Source: Isoetes taiwanensis (Eukaryota; Streptophyta; Lycopodiopsida; Isoetales; Isoetaceae). Taken from it: DNA of 64,000 nt. The position numbers were made by a program, and so were the translations under genes. Of this stretch, positions 34,650 through 46,894 are shown piece after piece. The DNA lies in the NCBI GenBank assembly GCA_021234155.1, contig JAJEKV010000030.1, positions 4,634,050-4,698,049 of the forward strand, in the 5' to 3' direction. Every line of letters starts with the position of its first letter. Position 1 is the stretch's first letter. The notes beneath the pieces are model-generated. The model did not search any database, was not told where the DNA came from, and saw only the letters and a program-made list of their open reading frames with translations.

Positions 34650-35443
34650 CAAGCCCGAAAGGATTGTGTTTAGGGTCATCTTCTATCCTCTTCTTCTTCT
34701 TGGACCATTTTACTGGCCCTTTTTTAAGCTTTTCTTCAATAAGAGGAGGCAAGGGCTTTTTTCTCCTTACCCCTTTGTAAATTAAACTGAGTATTCTAAT
34801 ATCAGTGACAACCTTTTCTATAACACTTATTAGAGTTCGAGGCTCTATCTCATTACGCAAATCAGTCAAGTCTACTTTCATCAGCCATATGCAACCTCCA
34901 AAGTTACCTTGAATGTACCTCAAGCATGTATGGGAAGTCCGCCCATGCCTAAATCCATGAGACCGGAGAGAAAACCGAGGTTCAAATATTGGCTCAAGAA
35001 TCATAAGCAAACCTTCTGCACAATTACATCTTGGAAATCTAGAGTCGGAGGTGGGGTCCTCTTCTTCTTGGGTTTTTCTATGACCCCAGGCTCCTTTGGC
35101 TTCTCTGGCTGTATAACATAAATCTCACCTATTCCACCCCACCTGTAATTTGAACTTACCACCGAATCTCTCAATGCCTTAAGCTGGATATCAACCGGGG
35201 CCTTGGAGTAAAAGTATCAACACGGGCCTTGGAGGAAAATAAATTCATGTTGCAGCAAACCCTCTGGTAAGTTGTGATCCAAAGGTCAATATTTTCTAGA
35301 TAGCAACTTAAATCTTTGTATACTGCATCTGGATTCTGGTAACTAGAAATCCACAGTTGTGTGCATGTGTCAACAGTTCGAAACCGACCTTCTCCTTTGC
35401 CTGACACGCCATTCCTGTGCCGAATGATTGGATTGAGCTGCAT
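34650..35443 (-). pseudogene. Group II intron maturase-like reverse transcriptase relic
   Basis: N-terminal WISSYQNPDAVYKDL and a VD/RLISSLR region lie at 35443-35171. On another frame come WGGIGEIYVIQPEKPKEPG, a Lys/Pro-rich insertion, and TLDFQDVIVQKVCL. After a frameshift at about 35008 come LEPIFEPRFSLRSHGFRHG and CIWLMKVDLTDL. The last blocks are the RT-2/RT-3 signature of group II intron and mitochondrial-type RTs (LEPIFEP.FS..SHGFR.GR..H), not of LINEs or LTR elements. Plants have nuclear maturases of this kind (nMAT genes, acting on mitochondrial introns), and some mitochondria carry such ORFs. The YxDD block is not found and the frame is broken, so this is a pseudogene of a nuclear maturase or a nuclear copy of mitochondrial DNA. 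Confidence 0.65.
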
Positions 35444-35993
35444 CTTGCTCTGTTTTTAGCTTCACGGAGTGCCAAGTTGGCCAAGACACTTGCAAATGTG
35501 CATATGAGAGAGGACCAATGTATCAGTTTTGTTTTCGAATTTCGACATTGAAATGATCATGGCATCTTGGTATAGAATCTTACCAAACCCTTTTATATAG
35601 ATGTCTAGATAGATAATAATAATACATACATGTAGGATAAGTTAAGAGTTAATGGGCTTAGGCATGATGACGAGTCTTTTAACCTATATTCTTAAGAGTA
35701 GATCAATGAAGAATAATAATAAATCACTAATGTTTAGAATAATATACGGTGTTAAAAAAGGGAAGGAGTAATAATTGATCACAGAATAGCCAGAGGCATA
35801 TTATTGTCAAAAGTATGTTGCATATAACATAATTCATAGTATGTTATGAATAAGTCATAACGTATGAGATGGCTGGATGAAAGTTGCATCCCTTTTGTAT
35901 ACTCAGCAAAAATATGGAATAGAGCTTAGGCTTGCAACAGAAATTCTTTGCATCTGCAGCTTGCTTTGGCAGGGATGAATATACCAGTTGATC

Positions 35994-37858
35994 TTACAAA
36001 ATGAAATTTGTGAAATTGAAAGTACAATTCACAAATGCATCTACAGGCTCCAGGAATTGACCTGATAGAAACGATGTAGCAACAATTTGGGTAAAGGCTT
36101 CTGTCGGATGAACACCATCCCAATTAATTGCAGTAGATGGTTCATCGCAAGCAGGGGCAGTGAATGTTGTGTTTGAAATCGGAACTACTGCTCCACATTG
36201 CATTGTAAAATTGAAATTGTATTTACCTCCAATGCCACAGCAGGAGTTCAACAAATTTGCACTTGACATCCCTGCAGATAGTTAAGAATGGCTTAATGAA
36301 TAGTTCTTAAAGACAATAGCTAATAAGATCAATACCATAATCTGTAGGCTTGCTAAGAACGTCGTAAGTGATTCCATAATAATCCCCATATATGATGGAT
36401 GCGTCAGGATGAGCTTGTCTTAATCTGGACAGTGTGCTTCTCAGAAAAGTATTATGTGTTCTTAACACAGAATTATAAGGCATGTGGCATCCTATAGTAT
36501 CATATTCATCTGGTCGCCCTTGAATAAAAGAAAGTAGCTCAGGGGTGCAACCAGCAGGAGGCACATTTACTACTAATATGGCTCTTGCCCCTTCATTGTA
36601 AAGATCCTGTATGCCCAATGGCATAAGATTAAAATCTTACAACAGCCCAATTGCATATTGCATACTTGTAGTAAATATATTACAGCGTATTAAACAGCAA
36701 AACGATAACTCACTTGAGAAGAACAGACATAAGTTACATAAACATACCTCTATTCCAGTTTCTATCTGATTGATAACGATTGGCACTGCAGCTACCATCT
36801 CTGCCATTGTCATATTGAACCCAAAAAGCCTTGCATTATAGTCATTTCCTCCGATGAATATCACATACAGGGCTTTGTCGAATGATTTTAGGTCTGGCAG
36901 AAGATCTTTATCAACTGTAAAGATGAAGCAAATGGGATTACGAACACCCTTAAACACTATTGCAGCAGCATGGGGATTTAAGCCTACCTCCATTTGCCTG
37001 TGCTTCTTGAAGCTGCCGTTTAAATTTTTTCAACCAGTATATCTGGACTTTGAGGGTGTATGGCACAAGAAACGTAATATTGGATGCTGTAGCTCCAGAG
37101 GTTGCGAAGTTTACTCCCTGCTGAAAGCTTGATCCTACCGCTTGGACATAGGGGCTCAAAAATTTCAGATCCAAAGCTTGAGCTGCAGGGTAAAGAATTT
37201 TCGCCTTACGAAACGTGATCAAAAGAGAAAGACTCCATTTCAGAGAAAATATAAATCTAAAACTTCATAAACTGCCCGACAAGTGATAAAACAAGGCTCA
37301 AAATTAAATCTAATAGTACAACAGAAAAATTTCTTGGTCGAAAACATAATAAAGCCGTTGTCTGAAAATTTAAAATAAGCGTAACCAAGCTATCTTCATA
37401 AGCAAACTTAAGCTGCGCGCGGAGCATTTCTATGCTACATTACAAAAGCTACATCAAATATTTTCTTGAAAACGCAAAAATACCACGATGAAATGATCTT
37501 CGAAAGATATAAGGCAGCTAAAAACTGTAAATCGAAACCATACTTCGGGCGATCTTGGTAAAAGAAAGCACTGACCTATGAAATCAATAAGTAGGCGACC
37601 ATCAGAAAACCTGTCACGAGGCCGTTTGAAGAATGTAAATCCATAAGGAAAGTGGCTTGCACGATTTTGCTCGAAGGGAAAAATGCGCTGGGCATTGCCT
37701 GTGTCCGTCAAAGAATCGCCAAATGCAACCAACAACGGAAAACAGTGGCCATTTTGATCTGCTTCAATTACTGCAGCGACATGATCCGACGAAAAAATAA
37801 GCAGAAACATGGAAATTAGAAATGGTGCAGAAGAATTGGAAAGCTTCTCCACCGCCAT
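35994..37858 (-). CDS. GDSL esterase/lipase, five exons
   Basis: Exons 37858-37576, 37182-36988, 36914-36748, 36606-36336 and 36271-35994 have GT-AG borders and compatible phases. They sum to 1,194 bases, encoding 397 residues plus a stop. SGNH-hydrolase blocks are present: FGDSLTDTGN (nucleophile Ser49), NFATSGATASN (block II Gly), FIGGNDYN (block III Asn) and NWDGVHPTEAF (Asp357, His360). A hydrophobic N-terminal stretch (FLISMFLLIF, residues 13-22) with later Asn-glycosylation sites suggests secretion. Plant GDSL lipases are usually 350-400 residues and hydrolyse acyl esters in cutin or lipid metabolism or defence; the substrate cannot be told. An in-frame ATG 48 bases upstream (37906) would add 16 basic residues. 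I prefer 37858 because it leaves a normal signal peptide. The gene is intact, unlike its neighbours. Confidence 0.9.
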
Positions 37859-38017
37859 GTTTCTACGTCTAGTCCGGCAAGCCATCTCCAAGCTTTGGAC
37901 AGCCATTCTTCGACATTAAGGTTTAGTACAGTTCTTAGGGTTGTCTACATCGGCCCTTACGGTCGTCACGGTCGGATCTCGCGGCGTATAACTGTGGAAG
38001 GGTATATACATCGTATT

Positions 38018-38026
38018 CCTTTTATA
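38018..38026 (-). promoter_or_regulatory. TATA box of the GDSL gene
   Basis: On the minus strand TATAAAAGG lies about 160 bases before the preferred start codon, a normal distance for a plant gene with a leader of about 130 bases. Confidence 0.6.
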
Positions 38027-38099
38027 TACATATATACTATGGGATTAAATTTTTTTTCTCCTAACCAATCTAGATTAATTTTTGGACCATGGCTTTAGT

Positions 38100-39600
38100 C
38101 GAGGGTTTTCAAAAAGAGCAAGCTCTGCATTGTAAAGACGGAGACCGCCAATTCTGCTATTTGGACCATTAATGCCTTGCCACATTGCCTTCGTTCAATT
38201 GCTGTCGCTTTTTTACATCTACCTATCTATGAGCATTTTTTGATCGATTTACTTGTTTTGAGAGCAGAATTGGGTCTATCTCTTCACGTCGGCAACCCTG
38301 ATTTTGGGCTGATGATTGTTGTATGCAGAAATATGGTTGCAAGTTTGTGTTTGATCCTCCATGAAATGCATTCCTAGCATCTGGCATCTTTTTAAGCTTA
38401 GCAGCATAACGGATAGCCTTGATTTTAACTCGATTCCCAAAAAACTTTCTAGAGAACTACATTTCAGCTCAGTACCCTCGCTTGAAGATGTATCAATATT
38501 GATGTCTCATTGTGGTGCATTTTTAAGATAAAGACCAAGTCCAATAACTATTCATTGATATTCTTCATAAGGGCATGTGCTTTTTTGGCTACCAACACGA
38601 ACACAAACTAATGGATAGATCTTTACGATTAAACACCAAGTTGGTGATGAAAACTAAAGATGGTGCATGTATTCAAATAAACTCGTGGAGGATGGCATTT
38701 TGGCAATGATCATTTATTGGAATTTTGAGTCAACATAGTTAGGGAACCAGTTGTAAGATCTCGAGTTCAGTTGATAAAGCGAACAAAAATGAATCAACTT
38801 GTTGGCTTGTCTTCTTCTCGAATGCAAAAATAGCATGGCTTATTGTTATCTAGTAGCTTACCATTGTGGTAGTTTTTGTAGTTAGGAATATGCCATAATA
38901 AAAATCGACAGCCAATTGTAGAGAATGTCCTCACTTATGCAGCACCGACATCCTTTGATATTCAATGACTGCTAAATAATTCAATTGGACAATACAAGAA
39001 CCCACATATAACATCCTAAAAGCTCTTACCACTTGAGAAAGGGAGGAACATTGTCATGTATGCTATTCGGCATGTAAAAAACAAACAACTATCATTCCAC
39101 CCCGTCCACAATGGCATCAAAGCTATCTAGTGCCTTAACAACCTGGCCCTCAAGTTTTAATGTTAAGATCAAATTTCAACTATTGGTTGCAGTGGTGTTA
39201 CCCAGTAACACATTAAAAAGTGCATAGACACCTAATTTGTATGCCAAATGGCCATAAACACCTAGCTTGTTATGAAAACTACCATAAAACCTCTACAAAA
39301 CCACCATAAAACTCTCGGGCCCAGGTTGTTAAGGTGGATAACGCCCTAGAACTTGGGTGTTATGCCCTACTACAACAAACTCTTGTTATAATAGGGCATA
39401 ACATCCTCGTTCCAGGGTGTTATCCCTCTCTTGAACTTGTTTTCCTTACCTTTTACCAAAATTCTAGCTCCAAATTAAATTTTTCTTGCCTTTAATTTAC
39501 CACCTATGTCTTACACGGTATTGAAGCATGGGCGATGAATGCAAGGATCAATTTCTTGCTACAAGGGCAAAGCTCCTTCTTTTTTTGTCATTTTCATTCA
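38100..39600. other. Intergenic DNA, no gene seen
   Basis: AT-rich sequence without recognisable coding content. The only structured item is the hairpin at 39336-39426. Confidence 0.6.
39336..39426. repeat. Long-armed hairpin (91 bp)
   Basis: GGATAACGCCCTAGAACTTG...GTTATGCCCTACTA pairs with the reverse complement of TAATAGGGCATAAC...CCAGGGTGTTATCCC. Arms are about 42 bp with scattered mismatches and a small loop (AAACTCTT). Confidence 0.75.
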
Positions 39601-39696
39601 GATAGTGATTGAAGATACAAAATGTCATCGATTTGCATAGCGAATCGACATTCTTGCACAAGACGAGCAAGCATGCATTGCATGCATCGCATGCAT

Positions 39697-40140
39697 CGCA
39701 TGCATTTTTAGGCCGTTCATCAGGTTGGGGATCGCTACTTATTGCAGAGTTCTTCATCGACGTTTCATCGGCGCTTTCTCATCTCTCAGCAGTATCCATG
39801 GCTCCTATTCTTTGATCTCATGCGGAGGAGGGGAATCTTCTTGCATGAGCTACTCTTTCTTGGCCATTCATATCCTTTCTAACCTCTTCTATCTTGCCCT
39901 TTTGTCTGGCATAGGACAATTCAACCTTTCTCCTCGGATCTAGTATATGAAGTTCTCTGGTATCGGGATGTTGTTGGTTTCATGCGAGTCGCAGTGCAAG
40001 AATGTCATCGATTCGACATTACGCATGCAATGCATGCCTTTTTAGGCCGTTCATCAGGTTGGGGATCGCTACTTATTGCAGAGTTCTTCATCGACGTTTC
40101 ATCAGGGCTTTCTCATCTCTCAGCAGTATCCATGGCTCCC
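39697..40140 (+). repeat. Direct duplication of a 109-bp segment, 335 bp apart
   Basis: TTAGGCCGTTCATCAGG through CAGTATCCATGGCTCC occurs at about 39697-39805 and 40032-40140, nearly identical. A nearby segment (TTGGTTTCATGCGAGTCGCA) also recurs, at about 39973 and 40519. One difference is CATCGGCGC against CATCAGGGC. Confidence 0.85.
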
Positions 40141-40190
40141 ACCCTTCCCCCCCTTAAAATTGTTATTTATATGTTTTTATTTGTTATAAT

Positions 40191-40304
40191 TGTCGCGTGG
40201 CACGCGTGACCAGCCCCTCGCTTTTTCGAGGTGTAAATATTATTTTTTGTCGCGTGGCACGCGTGACCAGCCCCCCGCTTTTCGAGGTTTTTTCTCTATT
40301 GGTT
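40191..40304 (+). repeat. Two-copy tandem repeat, 57-bp unit
   Basis: TGTCGCGTGGCACGCGTGAC starts at 40191 and 40248 and is followed in both by CAGCCCC.CGCTTTT(T)CGAGG. It contains the palindrome CACGCGTG. Confidence 0.85.
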
Positions 40305-41479
40305 TTTCTGTTGGTGATGTGCAGGTCCAAGGGTGATGGGCGACTTCGGTATTCTCTGTGGAGCGTGCATTTTTTTGTGGGAACGTTTAGCAGCCCTGCG
40401 TTGTCCAAGCCCCTTGCCGAGATTTTATCGCTAGGGTTTTTCCTCGAAAACTCGAAAGGGCAGGGTTTTTTAATCCCGGCGATAAGCTCTCAGCAGGTAC
40501 ATTAGCCAACATCTGTGTTGTTGGTTTCATGCGAGTCGCAGTGCAAGAATCTAAAATCAAGATATTGAGGGCGTGTTGTTCGTCACGTAGGCTTGACGAA
40601 TTTGACTTCATAAATTCTAACTTGAGTGTCGAATTTAGATACTCTTTGACATGGTTGGAAAGCTGAAAGTGTTAGCTTTCTATCAGTGAATAGTTGAATA
40701 TAGACTTGCTGGGTCAAATTTGGGTCTTTCAAATTTTGACTACCATGAAAATTCCTAATTTGCCAGCTATTATATGCCTCCATCTACCGGGTGATTTCCA
40801 TCTCAATCCTTTAGCTCTTGTCTGTTTTTGCCAATTTGAGATTGGCACTTGCAAGATTTTATGTCCCTTTCTACAATGGCATTTTTGTCTGGTTCTCAAA
40901 AGAATTTTGCTTTATATCTCCTGCTACTTTCGCTTCTTCAGTTCTGGCTGTTTGTACTGCTTCTATGTCTATTAATGCCCCGTAGACATTTTTTGATAGA
41001 ATTTCTAGGTTGTTTCGCACTCTAGTGATTGGATAACATGTGATATCACTAAGGTGTCTTCTAATGAGCAATCCGCTCGTATCTTTGCTTTGTTAAATCC
41101 TATTGTTTAAATCTAGTTTTTCCGATTTAGAGGAAAACTTTTTAGATTTTTTTTAAGTTAGTTTTCTAAGGTTGTGGGGGGTTTTGCCAACGGTAAATTT
41201 TCTCGGTGTTCCAAAAATTGGCTCTTGGCCTTTACCACGAAATTCAATTATGGGGGCTCTCAGATTATCCATCCCCAATTTTTGGCGGCTATGGGCGCGG
41301 CATGAGAGCCATGTTTTGTTCTGCTCTAAGCAAGCCTGCTGGTGATGCCGATTCTTTCCGGCATGTGTTGGCGCCCGTATTTTTTTTTTCCTTTTTACAA
41401 AGTCGACTTTGGCAAGGAAGAAGGTCGAGATTAATTTTCCCTTTCTGCAAAGTCGATTCTGTTGAGGCAGTGAAGAAGA

Positions 41480-43447
41480 CGAGTCTTTGGAGTTACTTTA
41501 CGGTGATTGCAACCGACATTAGGCCAGAGATCAGCTCTTCTGCCATTTACAAGTACTGTCAGCATTCATATCAGGTAATGTCTATTGTTTTGCTCTTATT
41601 TAAGTCTGACTTAGAAGACAATATAACCATAATCTTTATCATCTTCTTACAATAGAATTCATTGCTTACAATTCCAGTCAGTCGTTGACTTCTGCTTGCT
41701 GCATCAGTTTGAGCAACTTATTTTCTTTGGAAATTGCAATGTGAAAAAAAAAAAATAGGTTCTAAGAAAATGCCTTCGATTCAAAATATGATGGATCTAG
41801 CAGAAAGACAATGCTCTGAAAATTTGATTCTATAGCCATGCAAATTGGCCCTATTTAAAGTGAGAGATATATTGCTTGATCAGATAATTATATTGCTCTA
41901 CATACAAATAGTTTTCAAATTCATATAGATTGGTTATACATGTCTATGTGAGTCAGTTTGTTATTAATTGATTTACTTATGTGCTTAGGTCTCAGGAGAC
42001 TGAGAGATGATTTTATATTGTTCAGGTTGCGTAAAATTATTTTCTAGGTAACTTCGTCTTGCTCAAGAATAGTCTGGATTGTACTTATTTAGTAGGACAT
42101 ATTAAAACTCGAGCTATGAAGGTGGATCTGCTCCACAAATTCGACCATAAGATCACAGCCTTAGACCTTCTGCTTTGTATCAAGTAAGGTTCTGTTTCAG
42201 AGTGCATTCTATTTTGATCTAATTAGTTACGAATTCATTGATGTTTCAATTGGCATCATTATAGCAGGATCAGGAGTACCAAGATAGGAAGCAAAGCCCG
42301 CAATGAAATTGCAGAAATTCAATAATGAATCTATGCAAGTTTTGTCACACTTTCGAGCAGATAATTCAAAGTTTGGTGCCTCTTTCTGGTATGTAAGCTC
42401 TTTGTAGTATAAATATTTGTGCTCAAGATGTACTTATCATTCTTTCTTCAAACAATTTTATTTTGTTTGTCTCAATTCCATGAAATATTAGGTTGGATCG
42501 ATGCAGTATAATAGTTGCAATAGCAGTTGTTCATCATATGGCTACCATAACTCCTGCTGAAATGAGCTCCAACAATATGAAAGTGTTTGGGCATAATTTT
42601 GCGGTCCTTTGGATAATTAATGTTTGTTTGTTAGAGGATTAGATATGTAACTTCTAAATTGAGCTGATATTTACTTGAAACATGGTAAGTAGGTGCTATC
42701 TGCTTGGGACATGGTAAGATATGTTTTAGTTCTCTATAATTGCTAGACGACTTCTTTGAGTGCAAGCACAGTACAAAGCTCAATAGTGTATTGTGGCATG
42801 GTCTCTCTTCTCGACCTTAAAAGAGGCACTGGAATAGAAAACTGGCACACGCCATTTTTGCCAGTCATCATTTCTGCTAATTGCATGATTCTCTTTTGCA
42901 GATATAATGGTTTTTGGGTTCAAAAGCAAAAGCAAGAGCAAAAAATACTGGCTTTATTACTTAAAATGATCTCGCCTCGAGGACAGGTTTGCACTTTTAT
43001 TGCCGTGTTTTCCATTTCTTTTGTAGCACTTACAATTTGAAAAGAAACTTGGTATATCTCTTATGCCTTAACAGATTAAGCCCTATATTATTACAAGAGC
43101 TATTATTCGAGAACCGCTATTAGCTGTGGTACCGATTGGCTATGGACTAAGCCAGAATGAGCAGGTAAATGATTAGTTTTGCCCCATTATTTTTTCTTTT
43201 TACTAATATTCTTCGTTAGCTCTTAAGTTTTAGGTTTTACCTTATATCTCTTTCTTCAATTCCATTCCAGGGTAACATGATAAGGGAATCGGGAAATCAA
43301 AGCCAATCCACAGAAGAAAGACAGAACCAAGTAGGAGGGAATGCACCTTTGTCTGAAATTACTGTTATGAAGAGGCCACCACTGCATCAGGATATTTCAC
43401 CATGCTTCTATCATCGTGCTTTTCATTCTATTCATAGCAAGAAGTAG
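41480..43447 (+). CDS. Unrecognised multi-exon gene (partial model)
   Basis: A run of short open segments has good splice borders. One ends IRPEISSSAIYKYCQHSYQ at 41574 (CAG|GTAATG). Others are 42048-42183 (CTYLVGHIKTRAMKVDLLHK), 42268-42388 (SMQVLSHFRADNSKFGASF), about 42492-42580 (AVVHHMATITPAEMSSNN), 42902-42986 (NGFWVQKQKQEQKILALLL), 43075-43164 (IKPYIITRAIIREPLLAVV) and 43271-43447 (SGNQSQSTEERQNQVGG to a stop). The last three join in phase; the earlier ones do not all do so. A further exon-like piece lies at 43606-43709 (MTDYVDSLAIYTATRGGH). I do not recognise a domain. It could be an expressed gene of low conservation or a decayed one. Confidence 0.35.
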
Positions 43448-44835
43448 TTTCTTCTAAAGCATGGATATGTATAATTCATAGCTTATAGACAGGACAACAA
43501 CTTTAGTTCGTGCTAAATTTTAATTGTTTTCACTTTGTTTATTAGTTACATTAAACATGGATAGTCTTCAGAGTCTTACATATATGCTACGGCTCTGTTT
43601 TTCAGGTTCACATATGGTTCTATTATCGAATCACATGACAGATTATGTTGATTCGCTTGCTATATATACAGCAACCCGAGGAGGTCACATTCTTGTCTAT
43701 CATAAGAGGTACGCAATATCCACATTATTAAACATATCCTTACGAATGTGCTATATATTAGAAATGATCTTTATCTCATCTATTTTATTTCCGGAGTCTT
43801 CAGAATCGTCTTAGATAATAACATCCTTGATGCTTAAACAAGAACTTTCATATTAGCCATGAGTGCAATATTCTAAAAAATGACCAAAACAGCGCTAACC
43901 CTTTTCCATTCTAAATCAAAATGTTACCAATAAGATTGTCTCATTACATGGATGTAGTGCTTCTCTATCTCTCTCGGATGGAATTGATGGTTCACGACAT
44001 AGGTTGTTGTATGTGCATAAATAATGTTGATGAGGGAATCATATATAGAAGAAGTGATTATTGTATGGGCTGGATATTTAGAAACAAGTGATTTCGTTTT
44101 CTGAAACCTACTTTGTTATTGCGAATATAGTTTGAGCGCCTTGCAGGATAATGAGAATATGGAAATATCTACGATATCTTCGTTTCATCTCTAACAGAAA
44201 TCTAGGTAACGAAGCTCTCCTCGGTTGATTGATATCTCAAAATTATGAACTATGTTACTCATTCAGAGCTTTCTTTATATGTACTAGGGAAGGGAATTAC
44301 CAAGAGCGCCATCATCTGAAGGTGCTACAGATTGAGAAACACTGACTGAGATCTGTGTACCTCCATCAACTTGATAACTCTAGACAATTTTTTTAGTGTA
44401 TGACTTATGGCAGTAGAGAGCTGTTTATCACAGAGAGCAACAGAAGTCTGCAAAGGATCTAAGCTAAAAACTCATATTTTCTTACTCATTCTTTCTACTT
44501 TAGATATGATTTACTTTCTGTTATCATCAATACTATAAAATTTTTTTTTTTTTTGAAGAACTGTATCGTCAATATATTAATATGTAGCATAATAACAGGG
44601 GGTTTCTTTTGTATTTTTGTACTTTTTTTCCTAAGGTTTTTATATGATTTCGTGGATGTATTTGATGAGCCATACTAATTAGTATATCTAGAGTGCGCAT
44701 ACGCCTGAACTAATTTTGATGCCTACATCCAATGGTTTAGATCCAAATATCATATATTTCGTTATTATATTGTATTTTTCTTATTTTATCACATTCTGCT
44801 CGACATGCAAGGCTCGAGAGAACCCATTTTAGGGT

Positions 44836-45960
44836 TTGAGGGGTTATGGGCCTAATTTGCTTCGTGGCTATGTCGGGTTAGTTCTTGCATACCAAGTCCG
44901 GTTGCCTCCGGATTTGGTCCGATCTGGGGTTAATCGGTTTGACGGGTTCATCCTTTGTTGCTTTGCACCGCGACCGCATCTTGGCCGAGGAACATTTATC
45001 CAATGCATCATCTCTTACGGTCAAAGTCAAAGCAAGATATTTGTCGGCGAATCCAGGGGCAATCTGTGGAGATATGCATGAAGCAAATATGGTGTTTGGC
45101 TGAGCCAACGGAACGCGTTTTCCTGGACAATTATGTTGGGGATTTATTGTCCGACATGGGCTTGCCAAGGATGTTTGTTGAACTTTTCCATCAAATGCAG
45201 GCTTGATGAGGTGATCCCGGATAAGCCTTGCATTTGAGACCATTTTGGATGCATGCACGAGATTTGGGAGTCTTGCAAAGGCAAGTTTTTCCATGCTTAC
45301 ATTATAATTAGTGACTTTGACTCCTATGAAATTGTTGGGAATGCAATCCTCAATATGTATAGCAAATTAGGTGTTAGAATACGTTAGAAAGCTTTTTGTA
45401 GAATGCAAAATAAGAACATAGTTTAAATGGACCTCAATGATTGTATTTTATTCTCGAACTGGGAAGGCATCTTGCCGGACAAGGTAACCTATTCGGTGTG
45501 GTGGAAGCATGCATTTCACGAAGAGGCATTGGCACAAGGCAAGCGTATACACTCCTGCATTAAAGTCCGGCCTTGATTCGGGTATTGTTCTAGCAACGCG
45601 CCCATATGAACTTGTACAACATATGCGGATGGTGGGAAGAAGGTCCGCGCAATTTTTGATAAAATGCGGGGGAGGAATCGGTTTCATGGAATTCAATCCT
45701 ATCATCGTTTTCTTTGGCAAGGAAATCCCAAGGAGACAATTCATATTTTTTACGAGATGGAGGCGGAAGGTCTTATGCCAAATAATGTCACACGTGTCGA
45801 TTATCGTTGGCATGTTCACAAACACTGAAGTCTTGTCGGGGACAAAGTGGATTCATTCTTATGCTATATCGCGAAACTTGGATTGAATATGCTTGTTGGA
45901 AATGCTCTTATTGACTCATATGGGAAATGAATGGTGGCATCGATCCTGCGGGAAAGCTTC
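44836..45960 (+). pseudogene. Pentatricopeptide-repeat (PPR) gene relic, PLS type
   Basis: PPR repeats can be followed across frame changes: LLSDMGLPRMFVELFHQMQ (about 45145), PDK, TILDACTRFGSL (about 45238), FFHAYIISDFDSY then EIVGNAILNMYSKLG (about 45285-45370), AFCRMQNKNIV, then GILPDKVTYSV (about 45475). After these come GKRIHSCIKV, GLDSGIVLAT and, near 45890, LNMLVGNALIDSYGK. This is the repeating P-L-S pattern of organelle RNA-binding PPR proteins, typical of plants and often linked to RNA editing. No DYW domain is visible. Stops and indels (45211, 45394, 45424, 45600) break the frame. Several breaks lie where CAG or CTG would be expected, so consensus error is possible. It could also be a retrocopy. 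Confidence 0.7.
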
Positions 45961-46050
45961 TTTTCTCATCAGCTGGTATCTAATTACTCAACAAATATTT
46001 TCCTAGGTTTCTTCCATAGATTTAAGACAAGCAGTGTGGTGACATAATGC

Positions 46051-46353
46051 AGACCTATTGGTGGGCAATTTTATTTATGCCTTGCTAAAGTTACATGGCA
46101 TGAACGAAAAGCAATACATGTTATCTTATCTGCAGTAGCATGGCTTTTCAATCCATTCGCATTTACCATAGGGACAAGAGGCAACTGTGAAGCCATTGTG
46201 TGTTGGACAAAATATATTCCATGCTTCTTGAACAGTCAGGCTATTACTTTGCTTTCTACTCTGGGAGTACATGATGATGTTTTTATGCAGCCCAATGGGG
46301 ATGGCTGGAGAATATATTCAGTCATAACAAAGTTTAAAATGAAACGCACTTAT
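46051..46353 (+). pseudogene. RNA-dependent RNA polymerase (RDR) gene fragment
   Basis: A frame reads [20 protein letters not shown] and then [19 protein letters not shown], followed by [10 protein letters not shown]. The second block matches the conserved N(R)(Q/E)[13 protein letters not shown] region of plant RDR proteins, which lies downstream of the substrate-entry part and upstream of the DLDGD catalytic loop. RDRs make double-stranded RNA for silencing. Only about 100 codons are present, with no catalytic motif, so this is a fragment or single stranded exon. It directly follows the PPR relic. Confidence 0.55.
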
Positions 46354-46894
46354 TTGCTGCAAACGCACTTCAAAAGGAATCTTTGAAAGATTCCCTAAAA
46401 TTCCCTTAAAAAAGTCCATTTTTAAGATTTTTTGTTAACAAGTGTGACAATTTAAGTAATTTAGGTACCATTTTTGAGGGGTTGATTGAACATAACTTTC
46501 ATGCAAAAATTCTAAATAGCAATTTTCATCCTCCTAAACTAGAATAAAAAATAGTTACTTTTATAAAGTGTAGCAAAAAAGGGGCAATAAAAAAAATAGC
46601 AAGGGTAGTAGAGTGACAAAGAAGTGATATATTCAAGGTTGTGAAAATTGTACAAAATTATGAAGAAAATTGTCAAAAATATAGGACATTTTGACATTGC
46701 CTCATCGAAGCAAACATTTTCACATGAAAGTATGCCTCATTGAACAAACTTACACTTTGAAGTGCAAGTTGGAGTCGAAGACGCTCGCTCTTCATCTTAT
46801 ATACTTGCTCTTATTTGCTCATCCGTCTTGCTATAGACTGATGTATACCGCGATGACAATGCGTGGACATAACGTCTTCAAAATAAATTTCTAG

